Shown in pieces: positions 1-11,174 of a stretch of DNA of 64,000 bases (position 1 is its first letter; each line of letters begins with the position of its first letter). This DNA is from Hypericum androsaemum (Eukaryota; Streptophyta; Magnoliopsida; Malpighiales; Hypericaceae): NCBI GenBank assembly GCA_963995505.1, contig OZ023197.1, forward strand, positions 6,356,121 to 6,420,120, read 5' to 3'. Made by a program: the position numbers and the translations under genes. Below the pieces are notes generated by a model. It saw only the letters and a program-made list of their open reading frames with translations, was not told the origin of the DNA and ran no database searches.

Positions 1-14
1 AAAAATGGGAAAAA

Positions 15-135
15 GAGGGGTGCAACACGAGGACTTCCCAGGAGGTCACCCATCCTAGTACTACTCTCGCCCAAGCGAGTTTAACTTCGGAGTTCTGATG
101 GGATCCGGTGCATTAGCGCTGGTATGATCGCACCC
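15..135 (-). rRNA. 5S rRNA: 5S rRNA, copy 1
   Basis: RNA of the large ribosomal subunit, made by Pol III. This first copy serves as the type. Read on the minus strand it begins GGGTGCGATCATACC and ends GTTGCACCCCTC. By the known plant 5S layout, box A covers positions 50-64 (AGTTAAAC...CTTGG), IE 67-72 and box C 80-97 (AGGATGGGTGACCTCCTG). Helix I pairs positions 1-6 with 113-118, and helix II pairs 14-20 with 58-65, both readable directly. The upstream promoter is at 136-164 and T5 follows at 10-14. Compared with common angiosperm 5S, as I remember it, p56 is A rather than G and the p19/p59 pair is G-C rather than A-U. This copy has A23, plus p58 G to U, which unpairs C20. Confidence 0.96.

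Positions 136-164
136 GTTACTCTTTGCACAATCTATGTACTTAA
136..164 (-). promoter_or_regulatory. Pol III upstream promoter of copy 1 (representative)
   Basis: Read on the minus strand upstream of copy 1: C at -1 (base 136), GC at -12/-11 (bases 147-146) and the TATA-like stretch TTAAGTACATAG from -29 to -18 (bases 164-153). This spacing matches the known upstream elements of plant 5S genes. The same layout sits next to every full copy. The main variants are TTAAGTGCATAG and TTAAGTGCGTAG, common in the central domain, and TTAAGTACGTAG in part of the right domain. Confidence 0.85.

Positions 165-365
165 CGAGTAGCCAAGGCCAAGTGACACGCAACTCCCCGG
201 ATTTCGAAGGCCAAAGCTTTCGATCCGGGAATCCGATCGGGACAATCTTTTTTTTTATTTCATATAACTTTTCGAGATCTATCATTCCAGAGTTTCAGAA
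301 TTTCAACTAGGCAAAACAAAAGGAAAAAATAAGACCGTGCGCCGGATGTAGTGGAAAAAGGTGGG

Positions 366-370
366 AAAAA
366..370 (-). terminator. Pol III T-run terminator of copy 2 (representative)
   Basis: On the minus strand the gene ends CACCCCTC and is followed immediately by TTTTT, the standard Pol III stop. A second T5 lies 7 nt further on (355-359) and a T6 at 324-329, giving back-up stops. This arrangement recurs in nearly all units. Exceptions are named in the individual entries. Confidence 0.85.

Positions 371-491
371 GAGGGGTGCAACACAAGGACTTCCCAGGAG
401 GTCACCCATCCTAGTACTACTCTCCTCCAAGCGCGTTAAACTTTGGAGTTCTGATGGGATCCGGTGCATTAGCGCTGGTATGATCGCACCC
371..491 (-). rRNA. 5S rRNA: 5S rRNA, copy 2
   Basis: A23. 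Changes p107 C to U, p67 C to G, p66 G to A, p54 A to U and p48 G to A, so IE and box A are both altered. TATA-like allele TGCATA. Confidence 0.93.

Positions 492-726
492 GTTACTCTT
501 TGCACAATCTATGCACTTGACGACTAGCCAAGGCCAAGTGACACGCAACTCCCCGGCTTTCGAAGGCCACAACTTTTGACTCTGGAATCTGATCGGGACA
601 ATCTTTTTTTTGATTTCATATAACTTTTCGAGATCTATCATTCAAGCATTTCAGAATTTCAATCAGACAAAAAAAGAGGAAAAAATAAGACCGTGCGCCT
701 GATGTAGTGGAAAAAGGTGGGAAAAA

Positions 727-847
727 GAGGGGTGCAACACGAGGACTTCCCAGGAGGTCACCCATCCTAGTACTACTCTCGCCCAAGCGCGTTTAACTTC
801 GGAGTTCTGATGGGATCCGGTGCATTAGCGCTGGTATGATCGCACCC
727..847 (-). rRNA. 5S rRNA: 5S rRNA, copy 3
   Basis: A23; gene body matches the consensus. The upstream GC element has lost its G (CTTTCACAAT on plus), which should weaken initiation. 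Confidence 0.95.

Positions 848-1081
848 GTTACTCTTTCACAATCTATGCACTTAACGAGTAGCCAAGGCCAAGTGACACG
901 CAACTCCCCGGCTTTCGAAGGCCAAAGCTTTCGATCCGGGAATCCGATCGGGAAAATCTTTTTTTTGATTTCATATAAATTTTTGAGATCTATCATTCTA
1001 GGGTTTCAGAATTTCAACCAGGCAAAACAAAAGGAAAAAATAAGACCGTGCGCCGGATGTAGTGGAAAAAGGTGGGAAAAA

Positions 1082-1202
1082 GAGGGGTGCAACACGAGGA
1101 TTTCCCAGGAGGTCACCCATCCTATTACTACTCTCGCCCAAGCGAGTTTAACTTCGGAGTTCTGATGGGATCCGGTGCATTAGCGCTGGTATGATCGCAC
1201 CC
1082..1202 (-). rRNA. 5S rRNA: 5S rRNA, copy 4
   Basis: A23. p102 G to A, p78 C to A, p58 G to U. TATA-like allele TACATA. Confidence 0.95.

Positions 1203-1435
1203 GTTACTCTTTGCACAATCTATGTACTTAACGAGTAACCAAGGCCAAGTGACACGCAACTCCCCGGATTTCGAAGGCCAAAGCTTTCGATCCGGAAATC
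1301 CGATCGGGACAATCTTTTTTTATTTCATATAACTTTTCGAGATCTATCATTCCAGAGTTTCAGAATTTCAACCAGGCAAAACAAAAGGAAAAAATAAGAC
1401 CGTGCGCCGGATGTAGTGGAAAAAGGTGGGAAAAA

Positions 1436-1556
1436 GAGGGGTGCAACACGAGGACTTCCCAGGAGGTCACCCATCCTAGTACTACTCTCGCCCAAGCGAG
1501 TTTAACTTCGGAGTTCTGATGGGATCCGGTGCATTAGCGCTGGTATGATCGCACCC
1436..1556 (-). rRNA. 5S rRNA: 5S rRNA, copy 5
   Basis: A23. Same p58 G to U as copies 1, 4 and 7; otherwise consensus. Confidence 0.96.

Positions 1557-1791
1557 GTTACTCTTTGTACAATCTATGTACTTAACGAGTTGCCAAGGCC
1601 AAATGACACGCAACTCCGCGTCTTTCGAAGGCCAAAGCTTTCGATCCGGAAATCCGATCGGGACAATCTTTTTTTTGATTTCATATAACTTTTCGAGATC
1701 TATCATTCTAGAGTTTCAGAATTTCAACCAGGCAAAGCAAAAGGAAAAAATAAGACCGTGCGCCGGATGTAGTGGAAAAAGGTGGGAAAAA

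Positions 1792-1912
1792 GAGGGGTGC
1801 AACACGAGTACTTCCCAGGAGGTCACCCATCCTAGTACTACTCTCGCCCAAGCGCGATTAACTTTGGAGTTCTGATGGGATCCGGTGCATTGGCGCTGGT
1901 ATGCTCGCACCC
1792..1912 (-). rRNA. 5S rRNA: 5S rRNA, copy 6
   Basis: A23. p104 C to A, p56 A to U in box A, p48 G to A, p21 U to C, p9 U to G. Same lineage as copies 14 and 44. Confidence 0.94.

Positions 1913-2148
1913 GTTACTCTTTGCACAATCTATGTACTTAACGAGTTGCCAAGGCCAAATGACACGCAATTCCTCGGCTTTCGAAGGCCAAAGCTTTCGA
2001 TCCGGGAATCCGATCGGGACAATCTTTTTTTTTGATTTCATATAACTTTTCGAGATCTATCATTCCAGCGTTTCAGAATTTCAACCAGGCAAAACAAAAG
2101 GAAAAAATAAGACAGTGCGCCGGATGTAGTGGAAAAAGGTGGGAAAAA

Positions 2149-2269
2149 GAGGGGTGCAACACGAGGACTTCCCAGGAGGTCACCCATCCTAGTACTACTC
2201 TCGCCCAAGCGAGTTTAACTTCGGAGTTCTGATGGGATCCGGTGCATTAGCGCTGGTATGATCGCACCC
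2149..2269 (-). rRNA. 5S rRNA: 5S rRNA, copy 7
   Basis: A23. Only p58 G to U seen. Confidence 0.96.

Positions 2270-2504
2270 GTTACTCTTTGTACAATCTATGTACTTAACG
2301 AGTAGCCAAGGCCAAGTGACACGCAACTCCCCGGATTTCGAAGGCCAAAGCTTTCGATCCGGGAATCCGATCGGGACAATCTTTTTTTTTATTTCATATA
2401 ACTTTTCGAGATCTATCATTCCAGAGTTTCAGAATTTCAACCAGGCAAAACAAAAGGAAATAATAAGATCGTGCGCCGGATGTAGTGGAAAAAGGTGGGA
2501 AAAA

Positions 2505-2625
2505 GAGGGGTGCAACACAAGGACTTCCCAGGAGGTCACCCATCCTAGTACTACTCTCCTCCAAGCGCGTTTAACTTCGGAGTTCTGATGGGATCCGGTG
2601 CATTAGCGCTGGTATGATCGCACCC
2505..2625 (-). rRNA. 5S rRNA: 5S rRNA, copy 8
   Basis: A23. Relative of copy 2, six units away: p107 C to U, p67 C to G, p66 G to A, but with intact box A. Confidence 0.94.

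Positions 2626-2860
2626 GTTACTCTTTGCACAATCTATGCACTTAACGAGTAGCCAAGGCCAAGTGACACGCAACTCCCCGACTTTCGAAGG
2701 CCACAACTTTTGACTCTGGAATCTGATCGGGACAATCTTTTTTTTGATTTCATATAACTTTTCGAGATCTATCATTCCAGCATTTCAGAATTTCAACTAG
2801 ACAAAAAAAGAGGAAAAAATAAGACCGTGCGCCTGATGTAGTGGAAAAAGGTGGGAAAAA

Positions 2861-2981
2861 GAGGGGTGCAACACGAGGACTTCCCAGGAGGTCACCCATC
2901 CTAGTACTACTCTTGCCCAAGCGCGTTTAACTTCGGAGTTCTGATGGGATCCGGTGCACTAGCGCTGGTATGATCGCACCC
2861..2981 (-). rRNA. 5S rRNA: 5S rRNA, copy 9
   Basis: First copy with G23, marking the left edge of the central domain. p68 G to A. Confidence 0.95.

Positions 2982-3215
2982 GTTACTCATTGCACAATCT
3001 ATGCACTTAACGAGTTGCCAAGGCCGAATGACACGCAACTCCCCACCTTTCGAAGGCCACAACTTTTGATCCGGGAATCCGATCGGGACAATCTTTTTTT
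3101 TATTTCATATAACTTTTTGAGATCTATCATTACATTTTTTCAGAATTTCAACCAGGCAAAACAAAAGGAAAAAATAAGACAGTGCGCCGGATGTAGTGGA
3201 AAAAGGTGGGAAAAA

Positions 3216-3336
3216 GAGGGGTGCAACACGAGGACTTCCCAAGAGGTCACCCATCCTAGTACTACTCTCGCCCAAGCGCGTTTAACTTCGGAGTTCTGAT
3301 GGGATCCGGTGCATTGGCGCTGGTATGATCGCACCC
3216..3336 (-). rRNA. 5S rRNA: 5S rRNA, copy 10
   Basis: A23 with p21 U to C; p95 C to U in box C. Confidence 0.94.

Positions 3337-3572
3337 GTTACTCTTTGCACAATCTATGCACTTAACGAGTTGCCAAGGCCAAATGACACGAAACTCCCCG
3401 GCTTTCGAAGGCCACAACTTTTGATCCGGGAATCCGATCGGGACAATCTTTTTTTTGATTTCATATAACTTTTCGAGATCTATCATTACATTTTTTCAGA
3501 ATTTCAACCAGGCAAATAAAAAAGGAAAAAATAAGACCGTGCGCCGGATGTAGTGGAAAAAGGTGGGAAAAA

Positions 3573-3693
3573 GGGGGGTGCAACACGAGGACTTCCCAGC
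3601 AGGTCACCCATCCTAGTACTACTCTTGCCCAAGCGCGTTTAACTTCGGAGTTCTGATGGGATCCGGTGCACTAGCACTGGTATGATCGCACCC
3573..3693 (-). rRNA. 5S rRNA: 5S rRNA, copy 11
   Basis: G23. p120 U to C, p94 C to G in box C, p68 G to A, p18 C to U (wobble with G60). Founder-like member of the CCCAGCAGG class (16, 46, 49, 61, 65). Confidence 0.93.

Positions 3694-3929
3694 GTTACTC
3701 TTTGCACAATCTACGCACTTAACGAGTTGCCAAGGCCAATTGACACGCAACTCCCCGGCTTTCGAAGGCCACAACTTTTGATCCGGGAATCCGATCGGGA
3801 CAATCTTTTTTTTGATTTCATATAAATTTTCGAGATCTATCATTACATTTTTTCAGAATTTCAACCAGGCAAATAAAAAAGGAAAAAATAAGACCGTGCG
3901 CCGGATGTAGTGGAACAAGGTGGGAAAAA

Positions 3930-4050
3930 GAGGGGTGCAACACGAGGACTTCCCAGGAGGTCACCCATCCTAGTACTACTCTCGCCCAAGCGCGTTTAAC
4001 TTCGGAGTTCTGATGGGATCCGGTGCACTAGCGCTGGTATGATCGCACCC
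3930..4050 (-). rRNA. 5S rRNA: 5S rRNA, copy 12
   Basis: G23, clean gene body. The base at -1 is T instead of C. Confidence 0.95.

Positions 4051-4284
4051 ATTACTCTTTGCACAATCTATGCACTTAACGTGTTGCCAAGGCCAAATGA
4101 CACGCAACTCCCCAGCTTTCGAAGGCCACAACTTTTGATCCGGGAATTCGATCGGGACAATCTTTTTTTTATTTCATATAACTTTTTGAGATCTATCATT
4201 ACATTTTTTCAGAATTTCAACCAGGCAAAACAAAAGGAAAAAATAAGACAGTGCGCCGGATGTAGTGGGAAAAGGTGGGAAAAA

Positions 4285-4405
4285 GAGGGGTGCAACACGA
4301 GGACTTCCCAGGAGGTCACCCATCCTAGTACAACTCTCGCCCAAGCGCGTTTAACTTCGGAGTTCTGATGGGATCCGGTGCATTGGCGCTGGTATGATCG
4401 CACCC
4285..4405 (-). rRNA. 5S rRNA: 5S rRNA, copy 13
   Basis: A23 with p21 U to C; p74 A to U. Confidence 0.95.

Positions 4406-4640
4406 GTTACTCTTTGCACAATCTATGCACTTAACGAGTAGCCAAGGCCAAGTGACACGCAACTCTGCATCTTTCAAAGGCCAAAGCTTTCGATCCGGGA
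4501 ATCCGATCGGGACAATCGTTTTTTTTATTTCATATAACTTTTCGAGATCTATCATTCCAGAGTTTCAGAATTTCAACCAGGCAAAACAAAAGGAAAAAAT
4601 AAGACCGTGCGCCGGATGTAGTGGAAAAAGGTGGGAAAAA

Positions 4641-4761
4641 GAGCGGTGCAACACGAGGACTTCCCAGGAGGTCACCCATCCTAGTACTACTCTCGCCCAA
4701 GCGCGATTAACTTCGGAGTTCTGATGGGATCCGGTGCATTGGCGCTGGTATGCTCGCACCC
4641..4761 (-). rRNA. 5S rRNA: 5S rRNA, copy 14
   Basis: A23. p118 C to G (unpairs G1), p56 A to U, p21 U to C, p9 U to G. Confidence 0.93.

Positions 4762-4997
4762 GTTACTCTTTGCACAATCTATGCACTTAACGAGTTGCCA
4801 AGGCCAAATGACACGCAACTCCGCGTCTTTCGAAGGCCAAAGCTTTCGATCCGGGAATCCGATCGGGACAATCTTTTTTTTGATTTCATATAACTTTTCG
4901 AGATCTATCATTACATTTTTTCAGAATTTCAACCAGGCAAATAAAAAAGGAAAAAATAAGACCGGGCGCCGGATGTAGTGGAACAAGGTGGGAAAAA

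Positions 4998-5118
4998 GAG
5001 GGGTGCAACACGAGGACTTCCAAGGAGGTCTCCCAACCTAGTACTACTCTCGCCCAAGCGCGTTTAACTTCGGAGTTCTAATGGGATCCGGTGCACTAGC
5101 GCTGGTATGATCGCACCC
4998..5118 (-). rRNA. 5S rRNA: 5S rRNA, copy 15
   Basis: G23. Three box C changes: p97 G to U, p88 U to A, p83 A to U; also p39 C to U. Copy 45 shares p97, p88 and p39. Confidence 0.92.

Positions 5119-5354
5119 GTTACTCTTTGCACAATCTATGCACTTAACGAGTTGCCAAGGCCAAATGACACGCAACTCCCCGGCTTTCGAAGGCCACAAC
5201 TTTTGATCCGGGAATCCGATCGGGGCAATCTTTTTTTTGATTTCATATAACTTTTCGAGATCTATCATTATATTTTTTCAAAATTTCAACCAGGCAAATA
5301 AAAAAGGAAAAAATAAGACCGTGCGCCGGATGTAGTGGAAAAAGGTGGGAAAAA

Positions 5355-5475
5355 GGGGGGTGCAACACGAGGACTTCCCAGCAGGTCACCCATCCTAGTA
5401 CTACTCTCGCCCAAGCGCTTTTAACTTCGGAGTTCTGATGGGATCCGGTGCACTAGCACTGGTATGATCGCACCC
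5355..5475 (-). rRNA. 5S rRNA: 5S rRNA, copy 16
   Basis: G23. p120 U to C, p94 C to G, p57 C to A, p18 C to U. The upstream GC motif is spoiled (TTTCCACAAT on plus). Confidence 0.92.

Positions 5476-5711
5476 GTTGCTCTTTCCACAATCTACGCAC
5501 TTAACGAGTTGCCAAGGCCAAATGACACGCAACTCCCCGGCTTTCGAAGGCCACAACTTTTGATCCGGGAATCCGATCGGGACAATCTTTTTTTTTATTT
5601 CATATAAATTTTCGAGATCTATCATTACATTTTTTCAGAATTTCAACCAGGCAAATAAAAAAGGAAAAAATAAGAACGTGCGCCGGATGTAGTTGAACAA
5701 GGTGGGAAAAA

Positions 5712-5832
5712 GAGGGTTGCAACACGAGGACTTCCCAGGAGGTCACCCATCCTAGTACTACTCTCGCCCAAGCGCGTTTAACTTCGGAGTTCTGATGGGA
5801 TCCGGTGCACTAGCGCTGGTATGATCGCACCC
5712..5832 (-). rRNA. 5S rRNA: 5S rRNA, copy 17
   Basis: G23. First copy with p116 C to A, which breaks the G3-C116 pair of helix I. 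Confidence 0.94.

Positions 5833-6068
5833 GTTACTCTTTGCACAATCTATGCACTTAACGAGTTGCCAAGGCTAAATGACACGCTACTCCCCGGCTT
5901 TGGAAGGCCACAACTTTTGATCCGAGAATCCGATCGGGACAATCTTTTTTTTGATTTCATATAACTTTTCGAGATCTATCATTACATTTTTTCAGAATTT
6001 CAACCAGGCAAATAAAAAAGGAAAAAATAAGACCGTGCGCCGGATGTAGTGGAAAAAGGTGGGAAAAA

Positions 6069-6189
6069 GAGGGGTGCAACACGAGGACTTCCCAGGAGGT
6101 CACCCATCCTAGTACTACTCTCGCCGAAGCGCGTTTAACTTCGGTGTTCTGATGGGATCCGGTGCACTAGCACTGGTATGATCGCAGCC
6069..6189 (-). rRNA. 5S rRNA: 5S rRNA, copy 18
   Basis: G23. p64 G to C in box A (also breaks pairing with C15), p45 U to A, p18 C to U, p3 G to C (breaks helix I). Class shared with 24, 31, 34 and 37. Confidence 0.92.

Positions 6190-6422
6190 GTTACTCTTTG
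6201 CACAATCTACACACTTAACGAGTTGCCGAGGCCAAATGACACGCAACTCCCCGACTTTCGAAGGCCACAACTTTTGATCCGGGAATCCGATCGGGACAAT
6301 CTTTTTTTTTGATTTCATATAACTTTTCGAGATCTATCATTCGAGCGTTTCAGAATTTCAACCAGAAAAAAAAGGAAAAAATAAGACCGTGCGCCGGATG
6401 TAGTGGAAAAAGGTGGGAAAAA

Positions 6423-6543
6423 GAGGGGTGCAACACGAGGACTTCCCAGGAGGTCACCCATCCTAGTACTACTCTCGTCCAAGCGCGTTTAACTTCGGAG
6501 TTCTGATGGGATCCGGTGCACTAGCGCTAGTATGATCGCACCC
6423..6543 (-). rRNA. 5S rRNA: 5S rRNA, copy 19
   Basis: G23. p66 G to A, p15 C to U; T at -1. Confidence 0.93.

Positions 6544-6778
6544 ATTACACTTTGCACAATCTATGCACTTAACGAGTTGCCAAGGCCAAATGACACGCAA
6601 CTCCCCGACTTTAGAAGGCCACAACTTTTGATCCGGGAATCTGATCGGACAATCTTTTTTTTTATTTCATATAACTTTTCGAGATCTATCATTATATTTT
6701 TTCAGAATTTCAACCAGGCAAATAAAAAAGGAAAAAATAAGACCGTGCGCCGGATGTAGTTGAACAAGGTAGGAAAAA

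Positions 6779-6899
6779 GAGGGTTGCAACACGAGGACTT
6801 CCCAGGAGGTCACCCATCCTAGTACTACTCTCGCCCAAGTGCGTTTAACTTCGGAGTTCTGCTGGGATCCGGTGCACTAGCGCTGGTATGATCGCACCC
6779..6899 (-). rRNA. 5S rRNA: 5S rRNA, copy 20
   Basis: G23. p116 C to A, p60 G to A (unpairs C18), p38 U to G. Confidence 0.93.

Positions 6900-7135
6900 G
6901 TTACTCTTTGCACAATCTATGCACTTAACGAGTTGCCAAGGCCAAATGACACGCAACTCCCCGGCTTTCGAAGCACACAACTTTTGATCCAAGAATCCGA
7001 TCGGGACAATCTTTTTTTATATTTCATATAACTTTTCGAGATCTATCATTACATTTTTTCAGAATTTCAACCAGGCAAATAAAAAAGGAAAAAATAAGAC
7101 CGTGCGCCGGATGTAGTTGAACAAGGTGGGAAAAA

Positions 7136-7256
7136 GAGGGTTGCAACACGAGGACTTCCCAGGAGGTCACCCATCCTAGTACTACTCTCGCCCAAGCGCG
7201 TTTAACTTCGGAGTTCTGCTGGGATCCGGTGCACTAGCGCTGGTATGATCGCACCC
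7136..7256 (-). rRNA. 5S rRNA: 5S rRNA, copy 21
   Basis: G23. p116 C to A and p38 U to G. Confidence 0.94.

Positions 7257-7492
7257 GTTACTCTTTGCACAATCTATGCACTTAACGAGTTGCCAAGGCC
7301 AAATGACACGCAACTCCCCGGCTTTCGAAGCACACAACTTTTGATCCAAGAATCCGATCGGGACAATCTTTTTTTATATTTCATATAACTTTTCGACATC
7401 TATCATTACATTTTTTCAGAATTTCAACCAGGCAAATAAAAAAGGAAAAAATAAGACTGTGCGCCGGATGTAGTGGAAAAAGGTGGGAAAAA

Positions 7493-7613
7493 GAGGGGTG
7501 CAACACGAGGACTTCCCAGGAGGTCACCCATCCTAGTACTACTCTCGCCCAAGCGCGTTTAACTTCGGAGTTCTAATAAGATCCGGTGCACTAGCGCTGG
7601 TATGATCGCACCC
7493..7613 (-). rRNA. 5S rRNA: 5S rRNA, copy 22
   Basis: G23. Three transitions close together, p39, p36 and p35, all C to U. Heads the first 6-7 unit higher-order repeat. 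Confidence 0.93.

Positions 7614-7848
7614 GTTACTCTTTGCACAATCTACGCACTTAACGAGTTGCCAAGGCCAAATGACACGCATCTCCCCGGCTTTCGAAGGCTACAACTTTTG
7701 ATCCCAGAATCCGATCGGGACAATCTTTTTTTTGATTTCATATAACTTTTCGAGATCTATCATTACTTTTTTCAGAATTTTAACCAGGAAAATAAAAAAT
7801 GAAAAAATAAGACCGTGCGCCGGATGTAGTGGAAAAAGGTGGGAAAAA

Positions 7849-7969
7849 GAGGGTTGCAACACAAGGACTTCCCAGGAGGTCACCCATCCTAGTACTACTC
7901 TTGCCCAAGCGCGTTTAACTTCGGAGTTCTGATGGGATCCGGTGCACTAGCGCTGGTATGATCGCACCC
7849..7969 (-). rRNA. 5S rRNA: 5S rRNA, copy 23
   Basis: G23. p116 C to A, p107 C to U, p68 G to A. Same type as 30, 36, 42 and 55. Confidence 0.94.

Positions 7970-8204
7970 GTTACTCTTTGCACAATCTACGCACTTAACG
8001 AGTTGCCAAGGCCAAATGACACGCAACTCCCCGGCTTTCGAAGGCCACAACTTTTGATCCTGGAATCTGATCGGGACAATATTTTTTTTGATTTCATATA
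8101 ACTTTTCGAGATCTATCATTACATTTTTTCAGAATATCAACCAGGCAAATAAAAAAGAAAAAATAAGACAGTGCGCCGGATGTAGTGGAAAAAGGTGGGA
8201 AAAA

Positions 8205-8325
8205 GAGGGGTGCAACACGAGGACTTCCCAGGAGGTCACCCATCCTAGTACTACTCTCGCCGAAGCGCGTTTAACTTCGGAGTTCTGATGGGATCCGGTG
8301 CACTAGCACTGGTATGATCGCAGCC
8205..8325 (-). rRNA. 5S rRNA: 5S rRNA, copy 24
   Basis: G23. p64 G to C, p18 C to U, p3 G to C. Confidence 0.93.

Positions 8326-8559
8326 GTTACTCTTTGCACAATCTACGCACTTAACGAGTTGCCAAGGCCAAATGACACGCAACTCCCCGACTTTCGAAGG
8401 CCACAACTTTTGATCCGGGAATCCGATCGGGACAATCTTTTTTTTTGATTTCATATAACTTTTCGAGATCTATCATTCGAGCGTTTCAGAATTTCAACCA
8501 GAAAAAAAAAGGAAAAAATAAGACCGTGCGCCGGATGTAGTGGAAAAAGGTGGGAAAAA

Positions 8560-8680
8560 GAGGGGTGCAACACGAGGACTTCCCAGGAGGTCACCCATCC
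8601 TAGTACTACTCTCGTCCAAGCGCGTTTAACTTCGGAGTTCTGATGGGATCCGGTGCACTAGCGCTGGTATGATCGCACCC
8560..8680 (-). rRNA. 5S rRNA: 5S rRNA, copy 25
   Basis: G23. p66 G to A. The plus-strand spacer beside it reads GTTACACTTTGC, so T at -8 replaces the consensus A. Confidence 0.94.

Positions 8681-8915
8681 GTTACACTTTGCACAATCTA
8701 TGCACTTAACGAGTTGCCAAGGCCAAATGACACGCAACTCCCCGACTTTCGAAGGCGACAACTTTTGATCCGGGAATCTGATCGGACAATCTTTTTTTTT
8801 ATTTCATATAACTTTTCGAGATCTATCATTATATTTTTTCAGAATTTCAACCAGGCAAATAAAAAAGGAAAAAATAAGACCGTGCGCCGGATGTAGTTGA
8901 ACAAGGTAGGAAAAA

Positions 8916-9036
8916 GAGGGTTGCAACACGAGGACTTCCCAGGAGGTCACCCATCCTAGTACTACTCTCGCCCAAGTGCGTTTAACTTCGGAGTTCTGCT
9001 GAGATCCGGTGCACTAGCGCTGGTATGATCGCACCC
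8916..9036 (-). rRNA. 5S rRNA: 5S rRNA, copy 26
   Basis: G23. p116 C to A, p60 G to A, p38 U to G, p35 C to U. Upstream reads AATTTATTCAC on plus, an altered TATA-like stretch. Near-identical to copy 27. Confidence 0.92.

Positions 9037-9272
9037 GTTACTCTTTGCACAATTTATTCACTTAACGAGTTGCCAAGGCCAAATGACACGCAACTCCCCG
9101 GCTTTCGAAGCACACAACTTTTGATCCAAGAATCCGATCGGGACAATCTTTTTTTATATTTCATATAACTTTTCGAGATCTATCATTACATTTTTTCAGA
9201 ATTTCAACCAGGCAAATAAAAAAGGAAAAAATAAGACCGTGCGCCGGATGTAGTTGAACAAGGTAGGAAAAA

Positions 9273-9393
9273 GAGGGTTGCAACACGAGGACTTCCCAGG
9301 AGGTCACCCATCCTAGTACTACTCTCGCCCAAGTGCGTTTAACTTCGGAGTTCTGCTGAGATCCGGTGCACTAGCGCTGGTATGATCGCACCC
9273..9393 (-). rRNA. 5S rRNA: 5S rRNA, copy 27
   Basis: Single-unit duplicate of copy 26 with all of its differences, including the unusual upstream stretch. 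Confidence 0.92.

Positions 9394-9629
9394 GTTACTC
9401 TTTGCACAATTTATTCACTTAACGAGTTGCCAAGGCCAAATGACACGCAACTCCCCGGCTTTCGAAGCACACAACTTTTGATCCAAGAATCCGATCGGGA
9501 CAATCTTTTTTTATATTTCATATAACTTTTCGAGATCTATCATTACATTTTTTCAGAATTTCAACCAGGCAAATAAAAAAGGAAAAAATAAGACCGTGCG
9601 CCGGATGTAGTTGAACAAGGTGGGAAAAA

Positions 9630-9750
9630 GAGGGTTGCAACACGAGGACTTCCCAGGAGGTCACCCATCCTAGTACTACTCTTGCCCAAGCGCGTTTAAC
9701 TTCGGAGTTCTGCTGGGATCCGGTGCACTAGCGCTGGTATGATCGCACCC
9630..9750 (-). rRNA. 5S rRNA: 5S rRNA, copy 28
   Basis: G23. p116 C to A, p68 G to A, p38 U to G. The GC element reads TTTGCATAAT on plus. Confidence 0.93.

Positions 9751-9986
9751 GTTACTCTTTGCATAATCTATGCACTTAACGAGTTGCCAAGGCCAAATGA
9801 CACGCAACTCCCCGGCTTTCGAAGCACACAACTTTTGATCCAAGAATCCGATCGGGACAATCTTTTTTTATATTTCATATAACTTTTCGACATCTATCAT
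9901 TACATTTTTTCAGAATTTCAACCAGGCAAATAAAAAAGGATAAAATAAGACTGTGCGCCGGATGTAGTGGAAAAAGGTGGGAAAAA

Positions 9987-10107
9987 GAGGGGTGCAACAC
10001 GAGGACTTCCCAGGAGGTCACCCATCCTAGTACTACTCTCGCCCAAGCGCGTTTAACTTCGGAGTTCTGATGGGATCCGGTGCACTAGCGCTGGTATGAT
10101 CGCACCC
9987..10107 (-). rRNA. 5S rRNA: 5S rRNA, copy 29
   Basis: G23, consensus gene body. One of the best preserved central copies. TATA-like allele TGCGTA. Confidence 0.96.

Positions 10108-10342
10108 GTTACTCTTTGCACAATCTACGCACTTAACGAGTTGCCAAGGCCAAATGACACGCATCTCCCCGGCTTTCGAAGGCTACAACATTTGATCCCA
10201 GAATCCGATCGGGACAATCTTTTTTTTGATTTCATATAACTTTTCAAGATCTATCATTACTTTTTTCAGAATTTTAACCAGGAAAATAAAAAATGAAAAA
10301 ATAAGACCGTGCGCCGGATGTAGTGGAAAAAGGTGGGAAAAA

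Positions 10343-10463
10343 GAGGGTTGCAACACAAGGACTTCCCAGGAGGTCACCCATCCTAGTACTACTCTTGCCC
10401 AAGCGCGTTTAACTTCGGAGTTCTGATGGGATCCGGTGCACTAGCGCTGGTATGATCGCACCC
10343..10463 (-). rRNA. 5S rRNA: 5S rRNA, copy 30
   Basis: G23. p116 C to A, p107 C to U, p68 G to A, as copy 23. Confidence 0.94.

Positions 10464-10698
10464 GTTACTCTTTGCACAATCTACGCACTTAACGAGTTGC
10501 CAAGGCCAAATGACACGCAACTCCCCGGCTTTCGAAGGCCACAACTTTTGATCCTGGAATCTGATCGGGACAATATTTTTTTTGATTTCATATAACTTTT
10601 CGAGATCTATCATTACATTTTTTCAGAATATCAACAAGGCAAATAAAAAAGAAAAAATAAGACAGTGCGCCGGATGTAGTGGAAAAAGGTGGGAAAAA

Positions 10699-10819
10699 GA
10701 GGGGTGCAACACGAGGACTTCCCAGGAGGTCACCCATCCTAGTACTACTCTCGCCGAAGCGCGTTTAACTTCGGAGTTCTGATGGGATCTGGTGCACTAG
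10801 CACTGGTATGATCGCAGCC
10699..10819 (-). rRNA. 5S rRNA: 5S rRNA, copy 31
   Basis: G23. p64 G to C, p30 G to A, p18 C to U, p3 G to C. Confidence 0.92.

Positions 10820-11053
10820 GTTACTCTTTGCACAATCTACGCACTTAACGAGTTGCCAAGGCCAAATGACACGCAACTCCCCGACTTTCGAAGGCCACAA
10901 CTTTTGATCCGGGAATCCGATCGGGACAATCTTTTTTTTTGATTTCATATAACTTTTCGAGATCTATCATTCGAGCGTTTCAGAATTTCAACCAGAAAAA
11001 AAAAGGAAAAAATAAGACCGTGCGCCGGATGTAGTGGAAAAAGGTGGGAAAAA

Positions 11054-11174
11054 GAGGGGTGCAACACGAGGACTTCCCAGGAGGTCACCCATCCTAGTAC
11101 TACTCTCGTCCAAGCGCGTTCAACTTCGGAGTTCTGATGGGATCCGGTGCACTAGCGCTGGTATGATCGCACCC
11054..11174 (-). rRNA. 5S rRNA: 5S rRNA, copy 32
   Basis: G23. p66 G to A and p54 A to G in box A. Confidence 0.93.

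Larger units (their letters stand above)
136..370 (-). repeat. Intergenic spacer between copies 1 and 2 (type example)
   Basis: A 235-bp non-transcribed spacer. It holds the promoter of copy 1 (136-164), a moderately GC-rich segment with CCGG and CGATCGG motifs (about 195-242), a T-run on the plus strand at 248-256 followed by ATTTCATATAAC, and the A-rich terminator side of copy 2. Three spacer classes differ by the segment after CAACCAGGC: AAAACAAAAGG at the far left, AAATAAAAAAGG in most of the central domain, and ACAAAAAAAGG or AAAAAAAGG toward the right. Confidence 0.85.

Noticed and set aside
136..370. Spacer as a degenerate retroelement such as a 5S-derived SINE or Cassandra-type LTR
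   Set aside because: No primer-binding site, polypurine tract, target-site duplication or poly-A tail is visible. The spacer sits in strict register with every gene, as expected for ordinary 5S rDNA.
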